DNA of 64,000 nt, from assembly GCF_003287935.1 (NCBI RefSeq), contig NZ_CP030287.1, forward strand, positions 310,001-374,000. Reading direction: 5' to 3'. Below are positions 17,692 through 25,559 of this stretch, in pieces; the first letter of the stretch is position 1; every line of letters starts with the position of its first letter. A program made the position numbers and the translations under genes. This DNA comes from Streptomyces sp. ICC1. Lineage in GTDB: Bacteria; Actinomycetota; Actinomycetes; Streptomycetales; Streptomycetaceae. The notes under the pieces were generated by a model, which worked only from the letters and a program-made list of their open reading frames with translations, did no database searches and was not told where the DNA came from.

Positions 17692-17751
17692 CGCCTGCCA
17701 GGGCGTGCGGGCATCCGTAGACGCCTGCCAGGGCGTGCGGGCACCCGTTGG
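17692..17751 (+). repeat. Two tandem 30-bp repeats
   Basis: Two direct copies of a 30-bp unit starting cgcctgccagggcgtgcggg sit head to tail (17692-17721 and 17722-17751). A partial third copy follows, between the convergent DUF4240 and SDR genes. The units can also pair with the flanking inverted partial copies to make a hairpin, so the block may double as a bidirectional terminator. Confidence 0.75.
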
Positions 17752-17772
17752 GCGCCTGCGCTTGCCCGGGGC

Positions 17773-18549
17773 CTAGTAGTGCGTGCCGCCGTCGATGCGG
17801 ATCTCCGTGCCGGTGATGAAGGCACCGTCCTCGGAGCCCAGCATGGCGACGACGCCGGCGACCGTCTGCGGGCCGGCGAAGCCCTGGCCGAGGGCCGGGG
17901 CGAGCTTGGCGAACAGGCTCCAGTCGGTGTCCTCGGGCAGGCCCGGGCCGTTGCCGGTGGTCATGCCGGACTCGATGGAGCCGGGCGCCACGGAGACGAA
18001 GCGCAGGCCCTGCTTGCTGTACTCGGCGGCCAGGGCGTGGGTCATGGACTGGATGCCGCCCTTGCTGGCCGCGTAGGCGGACATGTAGGGGTGCGCGAAG
18101 CTCGCCGAGGTCGAGCTGAAGTTGACGACGACCGGCTGGTCGCCCGCCAGCAGCGCCGGGAGCGACTCCCGGATGACCAGGAACGTTCCGGTCAGGTTGA
18201 CCGAGATGATCTTGTTCCAGAACTCGAGCGTGGTCTGGTGGGTGTGCGATGAGCGCAGGATGCCCGCCGCGTTGACCAGTACGTCGAGGCCGCTGCCGCC
18301 GAGGGCGTCGACGGCGGCGGCGACGCCGGACCGGACGGCCGCCTCGTCGGATATGTCGAGGACCGCGGTGGTCAGGCGGTCGGCGTGCCCGTCGGCGGCG
18401 GCCCGCTCCGCCGTGGCCTTCAGGCCGGCTTCGTTCACGTCCACGGTGTGGACGCGGCCGCCCTCGGCGAGGATGCGGTGGACGGTGGCCTGGCCGATGC
18501 CGGAGCCGCCGCCGGTGATGAGGACGCGACGTCCTTCGTAACGGTTCAT
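17773..18549 (-). CDS. SDR family oxidoreductase
   Basis: This 258-aa classical short-chain dehydrogenase/reductase has the N-terminal cofactor motif LITGGGSGIGQATV, then NAAG near residue 91, and a catalytic Ser (NFSSTSASF). The YxxxK motif falls in YAASKGG. A C-terminal GGTHY tail closes the protein. An Asp after the second strand (VHTVDVNE) suggests NAD(H) over NADP(H). It is divergent from a TetR regulator 88 bp away and is the likely target of that repressor. The substrate cannot be read from the sequence. Confidence 0.9.
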   Translation of the reverse strand: MNRYEGRRVLITGGGSGIGQATVHRILAEGGRVHTVDVNEAGLKATAERAAADGHADRLTTAVLDISDEAAVRSGVAAAVDALGGSGLDVLVNAAGILRSSHTHQTTLEFWNKIISVNLTGTFLVIRESLPALLAGDQPVVVNFSSTSASFAHPYMSAYAASKGGIQSMTHALAAEYSKQGLRFVSVAPGSIESGMTTGNGPGLPEDTDWSLFAKLAPALGQGFAGPQTVAGVVAMLGSEDGAFITGTEIRIDGGTHY

Positions 18550-18577
18550 GGGGAGGAGCGTACTCCGGCGATGACAC

Positions 18578-18597
18578 GTTTTGCCAGACTGTCAAAC
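18578..18597. promoter_or_regulatory. Imperfect inverted repeat between SDR and TetR genes
   Basis: The 20-bp sequence GTTTTGCCAGACTGTCAAAC reads as imperfect half sites GTTT(T)GcCAG and CTGtCAAAC about a central A. Its position between divergent SDR and TetR genes is that of a TetR-family operator. Assignment to the adjacent regulator is inference. Confidence 0.5.
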
Positions 18598-18637
18598 CAT
18601 GCATTCACACGAGGGGGCGCGGGGTATCCTTCCCCCC

Positions 18638-19291
18638 GTGAGATCCCCTCGTCCGTACTCTCCCCAGGCCGGCCCCGGAGCCCAGTCGCTGAACGAGCGC
18701 CGCAAGGCCGCCACCCAGCTCGACATCGCCCGCGCGGCCTGCGAACTCTTCGCCGAGAACGGCCCCGACGGCACCACCGCCGAGGACATCGCCCACCGCG
18801 CGGGGGTGGCACTGCGCACGTTCTACCGCTACTTCCGCAACAAGCAGGAGGCGGTCGCCCCGCTGCTCGCGGGCGGCGGCGACGCCTGGCGCGCACTGCT
18901 CGCCGAGGAGGATCCGGGCACCCCGCTCGTCGAGGCCCTGGAGCGCGCCGTCACCCGCTCGCTCACCGACCCCCAGGCGCTCGAGGAGGGCCTGGAGGTC
19001 ACCCGCGGCCTGCTGCGCGCCGCCGCGACCGACGAGGCGCTGCGGGGGGTCTGGTACCGGGTGAACCAGGACTCCGAGGAGCGCCTGGTCCCGGTCGTCG
19101 CCCGACTCGCCGGCCCGGAGGCCGAGGCCCTCGGCGTCCGCCTCCTCGCGGCGGCGGCCACGGACGCGATCCGCATCGCCCTGGAACTCTGGTCCACCAC
19201 GGACACCCCGCCCTCGGGCCCCGGCTCCCCCTCCGAACTGGCGATCCGCTGCCTGCGCGACCTCACGGGCGCGATGCCCCTGATGCGCTGA
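18638..19291 (+). CDS. TetR family transcriptional regulator
   Basis: This is a one-domain-plus-ligand-pocket repressor of about 217 aa. The helix-turn-helix is clear: AACELFAENGPDGTTAEDIAHRAG, followed by the recognition segment VALRTFYRYFRNKQEAV. The C-terminal helical domain is variable. I favour the GTG at 18638 (VRSPRPYS); ATG 18599 is an alternative that would place the inverted repeat at the very start of the gene. It is divergent from the SDR gene, so the usual local-repressor logic applies. The effector is unknown. Confidence 0.88.
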   Translation: MRSPRPYSPQAGPGAQSLNERRKAATQLDIARAACELFAENGPDGTTAEDIAHRAGVALRTFYRYFRNKQEAVAPLLAGGGDAWRALLAEEDPGTPLVEALERAVTRSLTDPQALEEGLEVTRGLLRAAATDEALRGVWYRVNQDSEERLVPVVARLAGPEAEALGVRLLAAAATDAIRIALELWSTTDTPPSGPGSPSELAIRCLRDLTGAMPLMR

Positions 19292-19327
19292 CCGCCGCGC
19301 CCCGCCGGTCCCCGCCCGCGCGCCGCC

Positions 19328-19645
19328 TCAGAGGAACCGCCGCGACTTCTCCCGCAGGTGCTCCGCGAGGAAGGCGGGGGCGTCGGGCCGCATCCGGGCG
19401 AGGGCGACCATCGCCGTGACGATGACGTCGGCGACCTCCGCCTCCACGTCGCCCCACGTGTGCGAGTTGCCCTTGCGGGGATTGGTGCCCTTGGCCCCGA
19501 TGACGGCCTGCGCGGCTTCGCCGAACTCCTCGCCGATCTTCAGGATCTGCAGGGTCACGCTCTCCTCCCGCGCCACCCCGCGCTCCCGGTCGTGCTCGTC
19601 GAACCGCGCCACGAGCGCCCCGATGGTCTTCCACACGTCGTCCAT
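19328..19645 (-). CDS. MazG-like nucleotide pyrophosphohydrolase-family protein
   Basis: This 105-aa helical protein is of the MazG-like all-alpha NTP pyrophosphatase superfamily. The metal-binding pattern is present as KIGEEFGEAAQAV (EExxE-like) with a later EVADVIVTAMVAL (ExxD) helix. Members hydrolyse nucleoside triphosphates or noncanonical nucleotides; the substrate here is unknown. It is convergent with no partner on its left and separated from glnA by a terminator. Confidence 0.85.
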   Translation of the reverse strand: MDDVWKTIGALVARFDEHDRERGVAREESVTLQILKIGEEFGEAAQAVIGAKGTNPRKGNSHTWGDVEAEVADVIVTAMVALARMRPDAPAFLAEHLREKSRRFL

Positions 19646-19690
19646 GCCCCGAAACTAGCCGCGAAGCCGACCTCGGACCGCGGGAACGCG

Positions 19691-19730
19691 GAAGCCCCGC
19701 CCCTTCCGGAAGGAAGGGGCGGGGCTTCTC
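19691..19730. terminator. Terminator between glnA and MazG-like gene
   Basis: A perfect 17-bp stem (19691-19707 with 19712-19728) closes on a 4-nt loop. It lies downstream of glnA on the minus strand and before the MazG-like gene. Confidence 0.85.
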
Positions 19731-19771
19731 GCGATCAGTGCGTCGGGATCAGCACGTCAGCACGGCACGGC

Positions 19772-21181
19772 TTAGAGGTCGAAGTAGAGCTCGAACTCGT
19801 GCGGGTGCGGGCGCAGCGCGATCGGCGCGATCTCGTGGGTGCGCTTGTAGTCGATCCAGGTCTCGATGAGGTCGGGGGTGAAGACACCGCCGGCCAGGAG
19901 GTACTCGTGGTCCTCCTCCAGGGCCTTGAGGACCGCGTCCAGGCTGGTCGGGACCTGCGGGACGCTCGCGTGCTCGTCCGGGGAGAGCTCGTAGAGGTCC
20001 TTGTCGATCGGCTCCATCGGCTCGATCTTGTTCTTGACGCCGTCGAGGCCCGCGAGCAGCAGCGCCGCGAAGGCGAGGTACGGGTTCGAGGACGGGTCCG
20101 GGGCGCGGAACTCGACGCGCTTGGCCTTCGGGTTCGAGCCCGTGATCGGGATGCGCATCGCGGCGGAGCGGTTGCGCTGCGAGTACACCATGTTGACCGG
20201 CGCCTCGAAGCCCGGAACCAGGCGGTGGTAGGAGTTCACCGTCGGGTTGGTGAACGCCAGCAGCGACGGGGCGTGCTTGAGGATGCCGCCGATGTAGTAG
20301 CGCGCGGTGTCCGACAGGCCCGCGTAGCCGGCCTCGTCGTAGAACAGCGGGACGCCGTTCTCCCACAGCGACTGGTGCACGTGCATGCCCGAGCCGTTGT
20401 CGCCGAAGATCGGCTTCGGCATGAAGGTCGCGGTCTTGCCGTTGCGCCAGGCGACGTTCTTCACGATGTACTTGAAGAGCATCAGGTCGTCGGCCGCGGC
20501 GAGCAGCGTGTTGAACTTGTAGTTGATCTCGGCCTGGCCGCCGGTGCCGACCTCGTGGTGCTGGCGCTCGACCTGGAGCCCCTGGGCGTCCAGCTCGAGG
20601 GAGATCTCGGCGCGCAGGTCCGCGAAGTGGTCGACCGGGGCGACGGGGAAGTAGCCGCCCTTGTAGCGGACCTTGTAGCCGCGGTTGTTCTCCTCGGAAC
20701 CGGTGTTCCAGGCGCCGGCCTCGGAGTCGATGTGGTAGAAGCTCTCGTTCGCGGTGGTCGCGAAGCGCACGCTGTCGAACACGTAGAACTCGGCCTCGGG
20801 GCCGAAGTACGCCGTGTCGGCGATGCCGGTGGAGGCGAGGTACGCCTCGGCCTTCTTCGCGACGTTGCGCGGGTCGCGGCTGTAGGCCTCGCCCGTGATC
20901 GGGTCGTGGATGAAGAAGTTGATGTTGAGCGTCTTGTCCTTGCGGAACGGGTCCAGGCGCGCGGTGGTGATGTCGGCGCGCAGCGCCATGTCGGACTCGT
21001 GGATCGCCTGGAAGCCGCGGATCGAGGAGCCGTCGAAGGCGAGCTCCTCGTTCGGGTCGAACGCGCGCCCCGGGATGGTGAAGTGCTGCATCACACCAGG
21101 CAGGTCACAGAAGCGGACGTCAACGAACTTGACGTCGTTCTCCTTGATGTACTGCGTCACTTCGTCGGCGTTCTTGAACAT
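19772..21181 (-). CDS. glnA: Glutamine synthetase type I
   Basis: This 469-aa dodecameric enzyme makes glutamine from glutamate, ammonia and ATP. It begins [12 protein letters not shown]. It carries the beta-grasp N-terminal domain with VRFCDLPG, the metal and substrate segments [12 protein letters not shown] and [13 protein letters not shown], and the ATP loop with [17 protein letters not shown]. Near residue 400, [11 protein letters not shown] contains the Tyr expected to be adenylylated in GSI-beta enzymes. A strong GGAGGAG site precedes ATG 21181. A GlnR-type operator lies upstream, so nitrogen control is expected. The call is secure. Confidence 0.97.
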   Translation of the reverse strand: MFKNADEVTQYIKENDVKFVDVRFCDLPGVMQHFTIPGRAFDPNEELAFDGSSIRGFQAIHESDMALRADITTARLDPFRKDKTLNINFFIHDPITGEAYSRDPRNVAKKAEAYLASTGIADTAYFGPEAEFYVFDSVRFATTANESFYHIDSEAGAWNTGSEENNRGYKVRYKGGYFPVAPVDHFADLRAEISLELDAQGLQVERQHHEVGTGGQAEINYKFNTLLAAADDLMLFKYIVKNVAWRNGKTATFMPKPIFGDNGSGMHVHQSLWENGVPLFYDEAGYAGLSDTARYYIGGILKHAPSLLAFTNPTVNSYHRLVPGFEAPVNMVYSQRNRSAAMRIPITGSNPKAKRVEFRAPDPSSNPYLAFAALLLAGLDGVKNKIEPMEPIDKDLYELSPDEHASVPQVPTSLDAVLKALEEDHEYLLAGGVFTPDLIETWIDYKRTHEIAPIALRPHPHEFELYFDL

Positions 21182-21280
21182 CCAACTCCTCCTACTCCCG
21201 ACCCCGGGGCAGGGGCGGGCTTTATAGCTAGTGGTGCGTCAGTGCGGTGCCGCACGCTGACCCGACCATAAGCAGACGGG

Positions 21281-21318
21281 GTTTCTCAAGCATGACCCAT
21301 TTGTTTCGCACAAGTTAA
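21281..21318 (-). promoter_or_regulatory. GlnR operator upstream of glnA
   Basis: Read on the minus strand the block is TTAAC-N6-GAAAC-N6-GTCAT-N6-GAAAC. This matches the actinomycete GlnR consensus gTnAc-n6-GaAAc repeated with 6-bp spacing, with one mismatch in each a-half. It lies about 100-140 bp before the glnA start. A TATGGT element at 21265-21270 could be the -10. Confidence 0.85.
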
Positions 21319-21366
21319 CCAGGGTCCCGCCGGAACGGCGGGAGGCAGCACAGGTACCGTGTTCGG

Positions 21367-21834
21367 GTGGACAAGAGGCAAGCAATCGGATCCTGGCTCT
21401 CGGGCCCCCGCGAGACCGCCGAGCAGATGGGCGTCGACTTCGGGTACCCGGGCAAGCAGCTCGGCCTGCCGCAGCAGGGGCCCGGCTCCGTCGCACGGTT
21501 CGGCCGCCGCTTCGGGGCCGTGCTCATCGACTGGCTGGCCTGCCAGCTGATCGCATACGGGCTGATCACAGGCCGCGACTGGACCGGTGCGGGCAACTGG
21601 ACGCTGGGGCTCTTCGTACTCCTGAGCATCCTGACCGTCGGCACCGTGGGCTTTACCCCCGGGAAGCGGATCCTGGGCATCCGGGTCATCCGGCAGGACG
21701 GCAGCCGGCTCGGCATCGGGCGCGTGATCCTGCGCACCGTGCTGCTCGCCCTGGTCATCCCGGCCCTGGTCTGGGACCGCGACGGCCGCGGACTGCACGA
21801 CCGCGTCAGCCACGCCGTCCAGGTCCGGATCTGA
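21367..21834 (+). CDS. RDD family membrane protein
   Basis: This 155-aa protein has the RDD domain: GSVARFGRRFGAVLIDWLACQ starts the first helix with the Arg and Asp of the family name, and FTPGKRILGIRVI is the second conserved block. The final HDRVSHAVQV is typical too. Three membrane segments are likely. Function is unknown beyond a proposed transport or regulatory role. It starts with GTG, divergent from glnA, and ends in a very stable convergent terminator. Confidence 0.88.
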   Translation: MDKRQAIGSWLSGPRETAEQMGVDFGYPGKQLGLPQQGPGSVARFGRRFGAVLIDWLACQLIAYGLITGRDWTGAGNWTLGLFVLLSILTVGTVGFTPGKRILGIRVIRQDGSRLGIGRVILRTVLLALVIPALVWDRDGRGLHDRVSHAVQVRI

Positions 21835-21870
21835 GAACACGCAGCACACGCGGTACGCGGCACACGCGAC

Positions 21871-21916
21871 AACGCACGGGCGCCCCGAGCCATCCGGCTC
21901 GGGGCGCCCGTGCGTT
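21871..21916. terminator. Very strong bidirectional terminator
   Basis: A perfect 21-bp stem (21871-21891 with 21896-21916) closes on the 4-nt loop atcc. It lies between the convergent RDD and DUF4191 genes and should stop transcription from both sides. Confidence 0.92.
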
Positions 21917-21932
21917 GTATACGAAAATCTGG

Positions 21933-22631
21933 TCAGCGCATCTTTCCGCCGCGCGGCATGCGCATCCCCTTGGGCATCGGGCCCTTCGGGATCGGCATGT
22001 TGCTCAGCAAGTCGCCCATGGCCCGGAGCTTGTCGTTGACCTGGGTGATCTGGGGACCGGAGAGCACGCGGGGCAGCTTCATCAGGGTCGTACGGACCTT
22101 CTTGAGCGGCACCTCGCCCTCGCCCTTGCCCACGATGAAGTCGTGGACCGGGATCTCGGGCATGATCCGGGCCAGCTTCTTCTTCTCGTTCGCGAGCATC
22201 GGCTTCACCCGGTTCGGGTTGCCCTCGGCGATCAGGACCACACCGGCCTTGCCGACGGCCCGGTGAACGATGTCCTGCTGCTTGCTCATCGCGACGGCGG
22301 GGGTGGTGGTCCAGCCCCGTCCCACGTTGTCCAGTACGGCCGCGGCCGCGCCCGGCTGGCCCTCCATCTGCCCGAAGGCAGCCTGCTCGGCCCGTCGTCC
22401 GAAGATGACGGCCATCGCAAGGAACGCCACCAGGAAGCCCAGGATGCCCAGGTAGACCGGGTGGCCGATCAGGAAGCCGATCGCGAGAAAGACACCGAAG
22501 GTGACGATTCCCACGCCCGCGACGATCAGACCGACCTTCGGGTCGGCCTTGCGCGTCATCTTGTACGTCAGGGCGATCTGCTTCAGTCGCCCGGGGTTCG
22601 CAGCAGTCTCTGCGTTTGACTTCCTCGCCAT
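21933..22631 (-). CDS. DUF4191 membrane protein
   Basis: This 232-aa protein fits DUF4191. After a basic N-terminus (MARKSNAETAANPGRLKQI) come two membrane helices (VGLIVAGVGIVTFGVFLAIG and YLGILGFLVAFLAMAVIF). A soluble C-terminal domain ends in a Met/Pro/Gly-rich basic tail. Function is unknown. It starts 10 bp after a small upstream gene and lacks its own clear Shine-Dalgarno, so translation may be coupled. Confidence 0.88.
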   Translation of the reverse strand: MARKSNAETAANPGRLKQIALTYKMTRKADPKVGLIVAGVGIVTFGVFLAIGFLIGHPVYLGILGFLVAFLAMAVIFGRRAEQAAFGQMEGQPGAAAAVLDNVGRGWTTTPAVAMSKQQDIVHRAVGKAGVVLIAEGNPNRVKPMLANEKKKLARIMPEIPVHDFIVGKGEGEVPLKKVRTTLMKLPRVLSGPQITQVNDKLRAMGDLLSNMPIPKGPMPKGMRMPRGGKMR

Positions 22632-22641
22632 GCAGCGAAGT

Positions 22642-22839
22642 TTACGTGGCCTTCTCGGTCCGGGTCGCCGCGGCCTCGAGTACGTGCTCGGTTTCGACCC
22701 GGTCCTGGGCCCTGCGGCGGTCTTCGAGGACGGCCGTCCAGGCGTTGCGGCGGGCGCCGCTCATGAGCAGCGACTCAATGCCCCGGAAGGCGTCGGTGAA
22801 GGACGGGATGGCGATGGCGCGTACGGGCGCGGCCTGCAT
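22642..22839 (-). CDS. Small conserved-looking protein upstream of DUF4191 gene
   Basis: This 65-aa frame begins MQAAPVRAIAIPSFTDAF; an upstream in-frame GTG (VKGIDI) is an alternative. No family is recognised. The product has a mixed hydrophobic start and an Arg/Glu-rich helical tail. It lies 10 bp ahead of the DUF4191 gene on the same strand, so a short operon is plausible. An AAAGGG site upstream gives some support. Confidence 0.55.
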   Translation of the reverse strand: MQAAPVRAIAIPSFTDAFRGIESLLMSGARRNAWTAVLEDRRRAQDRVETEHVLEAAATRTEKAT

Positions 22840-23072
22840 GATGTCGATCCCTTTCACGGAGCTCACGTCGGGGGGTGACCAGGGGTGTGTGCTGTGCGTC
22901 AAGCAATCGTCACTGAATGGTGTTACCAGGGCGTGACCACTCGGTCAAATGTGATGGACACGTTGCAAACGCCGACGCGACCCGCCGGGCACTTCCGAGG
23001 AAGAGCCTAGGGGCCGCGTCGATGCGGTGTTACCTATCGGTAAGACTTTGTGCGCGAATTCACACAGTCCGT

Positions 23073-24020
23073 TCAGACGGTCGCGCGCTTCTCCATCGCC
23101 TGCTGGTACAGGCGACCCGCCCGGTACGAGGACCGGACCAGCGGGCCGGACATGACGCCGGAGAAGCCGATGTCCTCGGCCTCCTTCGCCAGCTCGACGA
23201 ACTCGGCCGGCTTCACCCAGCGCTCGACGGGGTGGTGGCGCGGCGAGGGCCGCAGGTACTGGGTGATGGTGATGAGCTCGCAGCCCGCCTCGTGGAGGTC
23301 CTTCAGCGCCTGGCTGACCTCCTCGCGCTCCTCGCCCATGCCCAGGATCAGGTTGGACTTGGTGATCAGGCCGTAGGCGCGCGCCTTGGTGATCACCTCG
23401 AGCGAGCGCTCGTAGCGGAAGCCCGGACGGATCCGCTTGAAGATGCGCGGCACCGTCTCGACGTTGTGCGCGAAGACCTCGGGGCGGGAGGCGAAGACCT
23501 CCTCCAGCAGCTCCGGGACCGCGTTGAAGTCGGGGGCCAGCAGCTCGACCTTGGTGTGGCCGCTCGCGCGGCCCGCCGTCTGCTGGTGGATCTGGCGCAC
23601 GGTCTCCGCGTACAGCCAGGCGCCGCCGTCCGCCAGGTCGTCGCGCGCGACGCCCGTGATGGTGGCGTAGTTCAGGTCCATCGTGACGACGGACTCGCCG
23701 ACGCGGCGGGGCTCGTCCCGGTCCAGCGCCTCGGGCTTGCCCGTGTCGATCTGGCAGAAGTCGCAGCGCCGGGTGCACTGGTCGCCACCGATGAGGAAGG
23801 TGGCCTCGCGGTCCTCCCAGCATTCGTAGATGTTCGGACAACCGGCCTCCTGGCACACCGTGTGCAGTCCTTCGCCCTTCACCAGGGCCTGCATCTTGGT
23901 GTACTCGGGACCCATCTTCGCCCGGGTCTTGATCCACTCGGGCTTGCGCTCGATGGGGGTCTGGGCGTTACGGACCTCGAGGCGCAGCATCTTGCGTCCG
24001 TCGGGTGCGACTGCGGACAC
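23073..24020 (-). CDS. lipA: Lipoyl synthase (radical SAM)
   Basis: This 315-aa enzyme inserts two sulfurs into octanoyl groups on E2 and GcvH lipoyl domains. It has the auxiliary cluster motif built on [12 protein letters not shown] and the radical-[12 protein letters not shown] (CX3CX2C). A GTVxTDLNYA-like segment ([18 protein letters not shown]) and the C-terminal RSSYRAG Ser-Tyr motif are also present. I chose GTG 24020 because GGGAG lies 6 nt upstream and the longer frame adds unrelated residues. It is downstream of lipB, and both serve the E2 protein encoded at 11.4 kb. The call is secure. Confidence 0.96.
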   Translation of the reverse strand: MSAVAPDGRKMLRLEVRNAQTPIERKPEWIKTRAKMGPEYTKMQALVKGEGLHTVCQEAGCPNIYECWEDREATFLIGGDQCTRRCDFCQIDTGKPEALDRDEPRRVGESVVTMDLNYATITGVARDDLADGGAWLYAETVRQIHQQTAGRASGHTKVELLAPDFNAVPELLEEVFASRPEVFAHNVETVPRIFKRIRPGFRYERSLEVITKARAYGLITKSNLILGMGEEREEVSQALKDLHEAGCELITITQYLRPSPRHHPVERWVKPAEFVELAKEAEDIGFSGVMSGPLVRSSYRAGRLYQQAMEKRATV

Positions 24021-24141
24021 GACCGGCTCCCTGTGACTTCGATTCTTCGGCGCCCACCAGGGTACGCCCGTAATTTCATACGCTCTTACGTCGGCCAACC
24101 TGCGGGCCGCCGGGCCCATTCCCCGGCGGCGGCCAGGGCCG

Positions 24142-24942
24142 CTAGGAGACCGGTGCGGGCGCCGTTTCGCGGGGCAGCAGCTCCGCCTGCTCCAGGACGT
24201 CCTTCAGGTGCCGCTCGATGACCGGCAGCACCTCGGCGATGGTGAGCTCACGGCCGAGCTCGTAGGAGAGCGAGGTCACACCGGCGTCCCGGATCCCGCA
24301 GGGGACGATCCGGTCGAACCAGGTGTTGTCCGGGTTCACGTTGATCGCGAACCCGTGCATCGTGACGCCCTTGGCGACCCGGATGCCGATGGCGGCGAGC
24401 TTGCGGTCCTCGCGGCGCTGGCCGGCGTTGGACGGCGCGTACTCGGGGCCGTTCAGCCGCGGGTCGAACTCCTCGTCCGCCAGCCGCGGGTCGAAGTCGA
24501 GGGACAGCCCGCCGATCCGCGGACGCTCCTCCACCGGGTCGCCGAGCACCCAGACGCCGCTACGCCCCTCGACGCGGGTGGTCTCCAGGCCGAACTCGGC
24601 GGCCGTGCGGATCAGCGCGTCCTCCAGGCGGCGCACGTGGGCGACCACGTCCACCGGGCGGGGCAGCTTCATGATCGGGTAGCCGACCAGCTGGCCCGGG
24701 CCGTGCCAGGTGATCTTGCCGCCCCGGTCCACGTCCACGACGGGCGTGCCGTCGAGCGGGCGCTCGCTGTCGGCGGTGCGCCGGCCGGCGGTGTAGACCG
24801 GCTGGTGCTCCAGCAGCAGGCAGGTGTCCCCGATCTCGTCCGCGAAGCGGGCCGCGTGCACCCGGCGCTGCTCTTCCCAGGCCACCGTGTACTCCACGGC
24901 GTCCGGTCCGAAGCCCAGATGGACAAACCCAAGATCAGCCAC
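24142..24942 (-). CDS. lipB: Octanoyltransferase
   Basis: This 266-aa enzyme moves octanoyl from acyl-ACP to lipoyl domains, the step before LipA. Motifs are [33 protein letters not shown] (substrate pocket), a Lys-containing [18 protein letters not shown] and a catalytic Cys in [14 protein letters not shown]. The start is GTG 24942. It sits 121 bp before lipA on the same strand. Length is slightly above the E. coli enzyme but normal for streptomycetes. The call is secure. Confidence 0.95.
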   Translation of the reverse strand: MADLGFVHLGFGPDAVEYTVAWEEQRRVHAARFADEIGDTCLLLEHQPVYTAGRRTADSERPLDGTPVVDVDRGGKITWHGPGQLVGYPIMKLPRPVDVVAHVRRLEDALIRTAAEFGLETTRVEGRSGVWVLGDPVEERPRIGGLSLDFDPRLADEEFDPRLNGPEYAPSNAGQRREDRKLAAIGIRVAKGVTMHGFAINVNPDNTWFDRIVPCGIRDAGVTSLSYELGRELTIAEVLPVIERHLKDVLEQAELLPRETAPAPVS

Positions 24943-25041
24943 CGCGGCGCCTCCTCATCGAACCTGCCGTCGAACTTGCTGTGTGCACGTATCGCACCAG
25001 CCAAGGGTACGGCGACCCCCTCGCGGCCCGTCAGCGGCCCG

Positions 25042-25386
25042 TCAGCCACCCGCCGCGGCCTGCGCGAAAGGCCCGCGCGGCCCCGGATCCACGGGCCCGG
25101 GCGCGGGCTCCGCGGGCGGTCCCGGGAGCTGTGGCGGGCGTCTGCGCCCCTTCGCCGGCCGGTCCGGGTCCTCGTCCGCCCGGGGCAGCCTGCGGTGCCC
25201 CTCGGAGTGGTCGTTCACCCAGCCGCAGACCCCGCACGCGTACCGCCCGTCGAGCCCGGCGATGTACGTCCCGCAGCGCCGGCACTCCGCCTCGGTCAGC
25301 TCTGGCGCGGGAAGCGGGGCCGTGGCGGAATCCGCATGGTCCTCGCAGCGCTCCGGGGGCTGCTCCCCGGTGGTCCGGCGGGTCAT
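25042..25386 (-). CDS. Small zinc-ribbon hypothetical protein
   Basis: This 114-aa protein carries CRRCGTYIAGLDGRYACGVC, a CX2C...CX2C knuckle pair that probably binds one zinc. It is flanked by low-complexity Pro/Ala/Gly-rich arms. No named family was recognised. It lies 99 bp upstream of lipB on the same strand and might be co-transcribed. Confidence 0.65.
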   Translation of the reverse strand: MTRRTTGEQPPERCEDHADSATAPLPAPELTEAECRRCGTYIAGLDGRYACGVCGWVNDHSEGHRRLPRADEDPDRPAKGRRRPPQLPGPPAEPAPGPVDPGPRGPFAQAAAGG

Positions 25387-25479
25387 GGCCCGCAGCGTAC
25401 GCGGGTGGAGGGGGTCGGTCCGTAAAGACCCCTACCGGTTCTCCACACGATCGGATGAATGTGGGACAGAGGGGGCGGT

Positions 25480-25500
25480 GTAGGCGAAGTTCGCCGCTAC
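25480..25500. promoter_or_regulatory. Inverted repeat upstream of the XRE/TPR regulator
   Basis: Half sites GTAGGCGAA and TTCGCCgCTAC face each other about a central G, within the noncoding 25387-25559 segment before the regulator gene. GAATGT and ACATTC flank it as an outer pair. An autoregulatory operator is possible; no family match is claimed. Confidence 0.4.
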
Positions 25501-25559
25501 ATTCACGCCGTTCACAGGGCCGGGACTCCGGTCCGTCACGTCAGGAAACCGTGGAGCCG

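Noticed and set aside
19358..21271. A 637-codon plus-strand frame antisense to glnA
   Set aside because: Shadow frame with Val/Arg/Asp bias and no motif.
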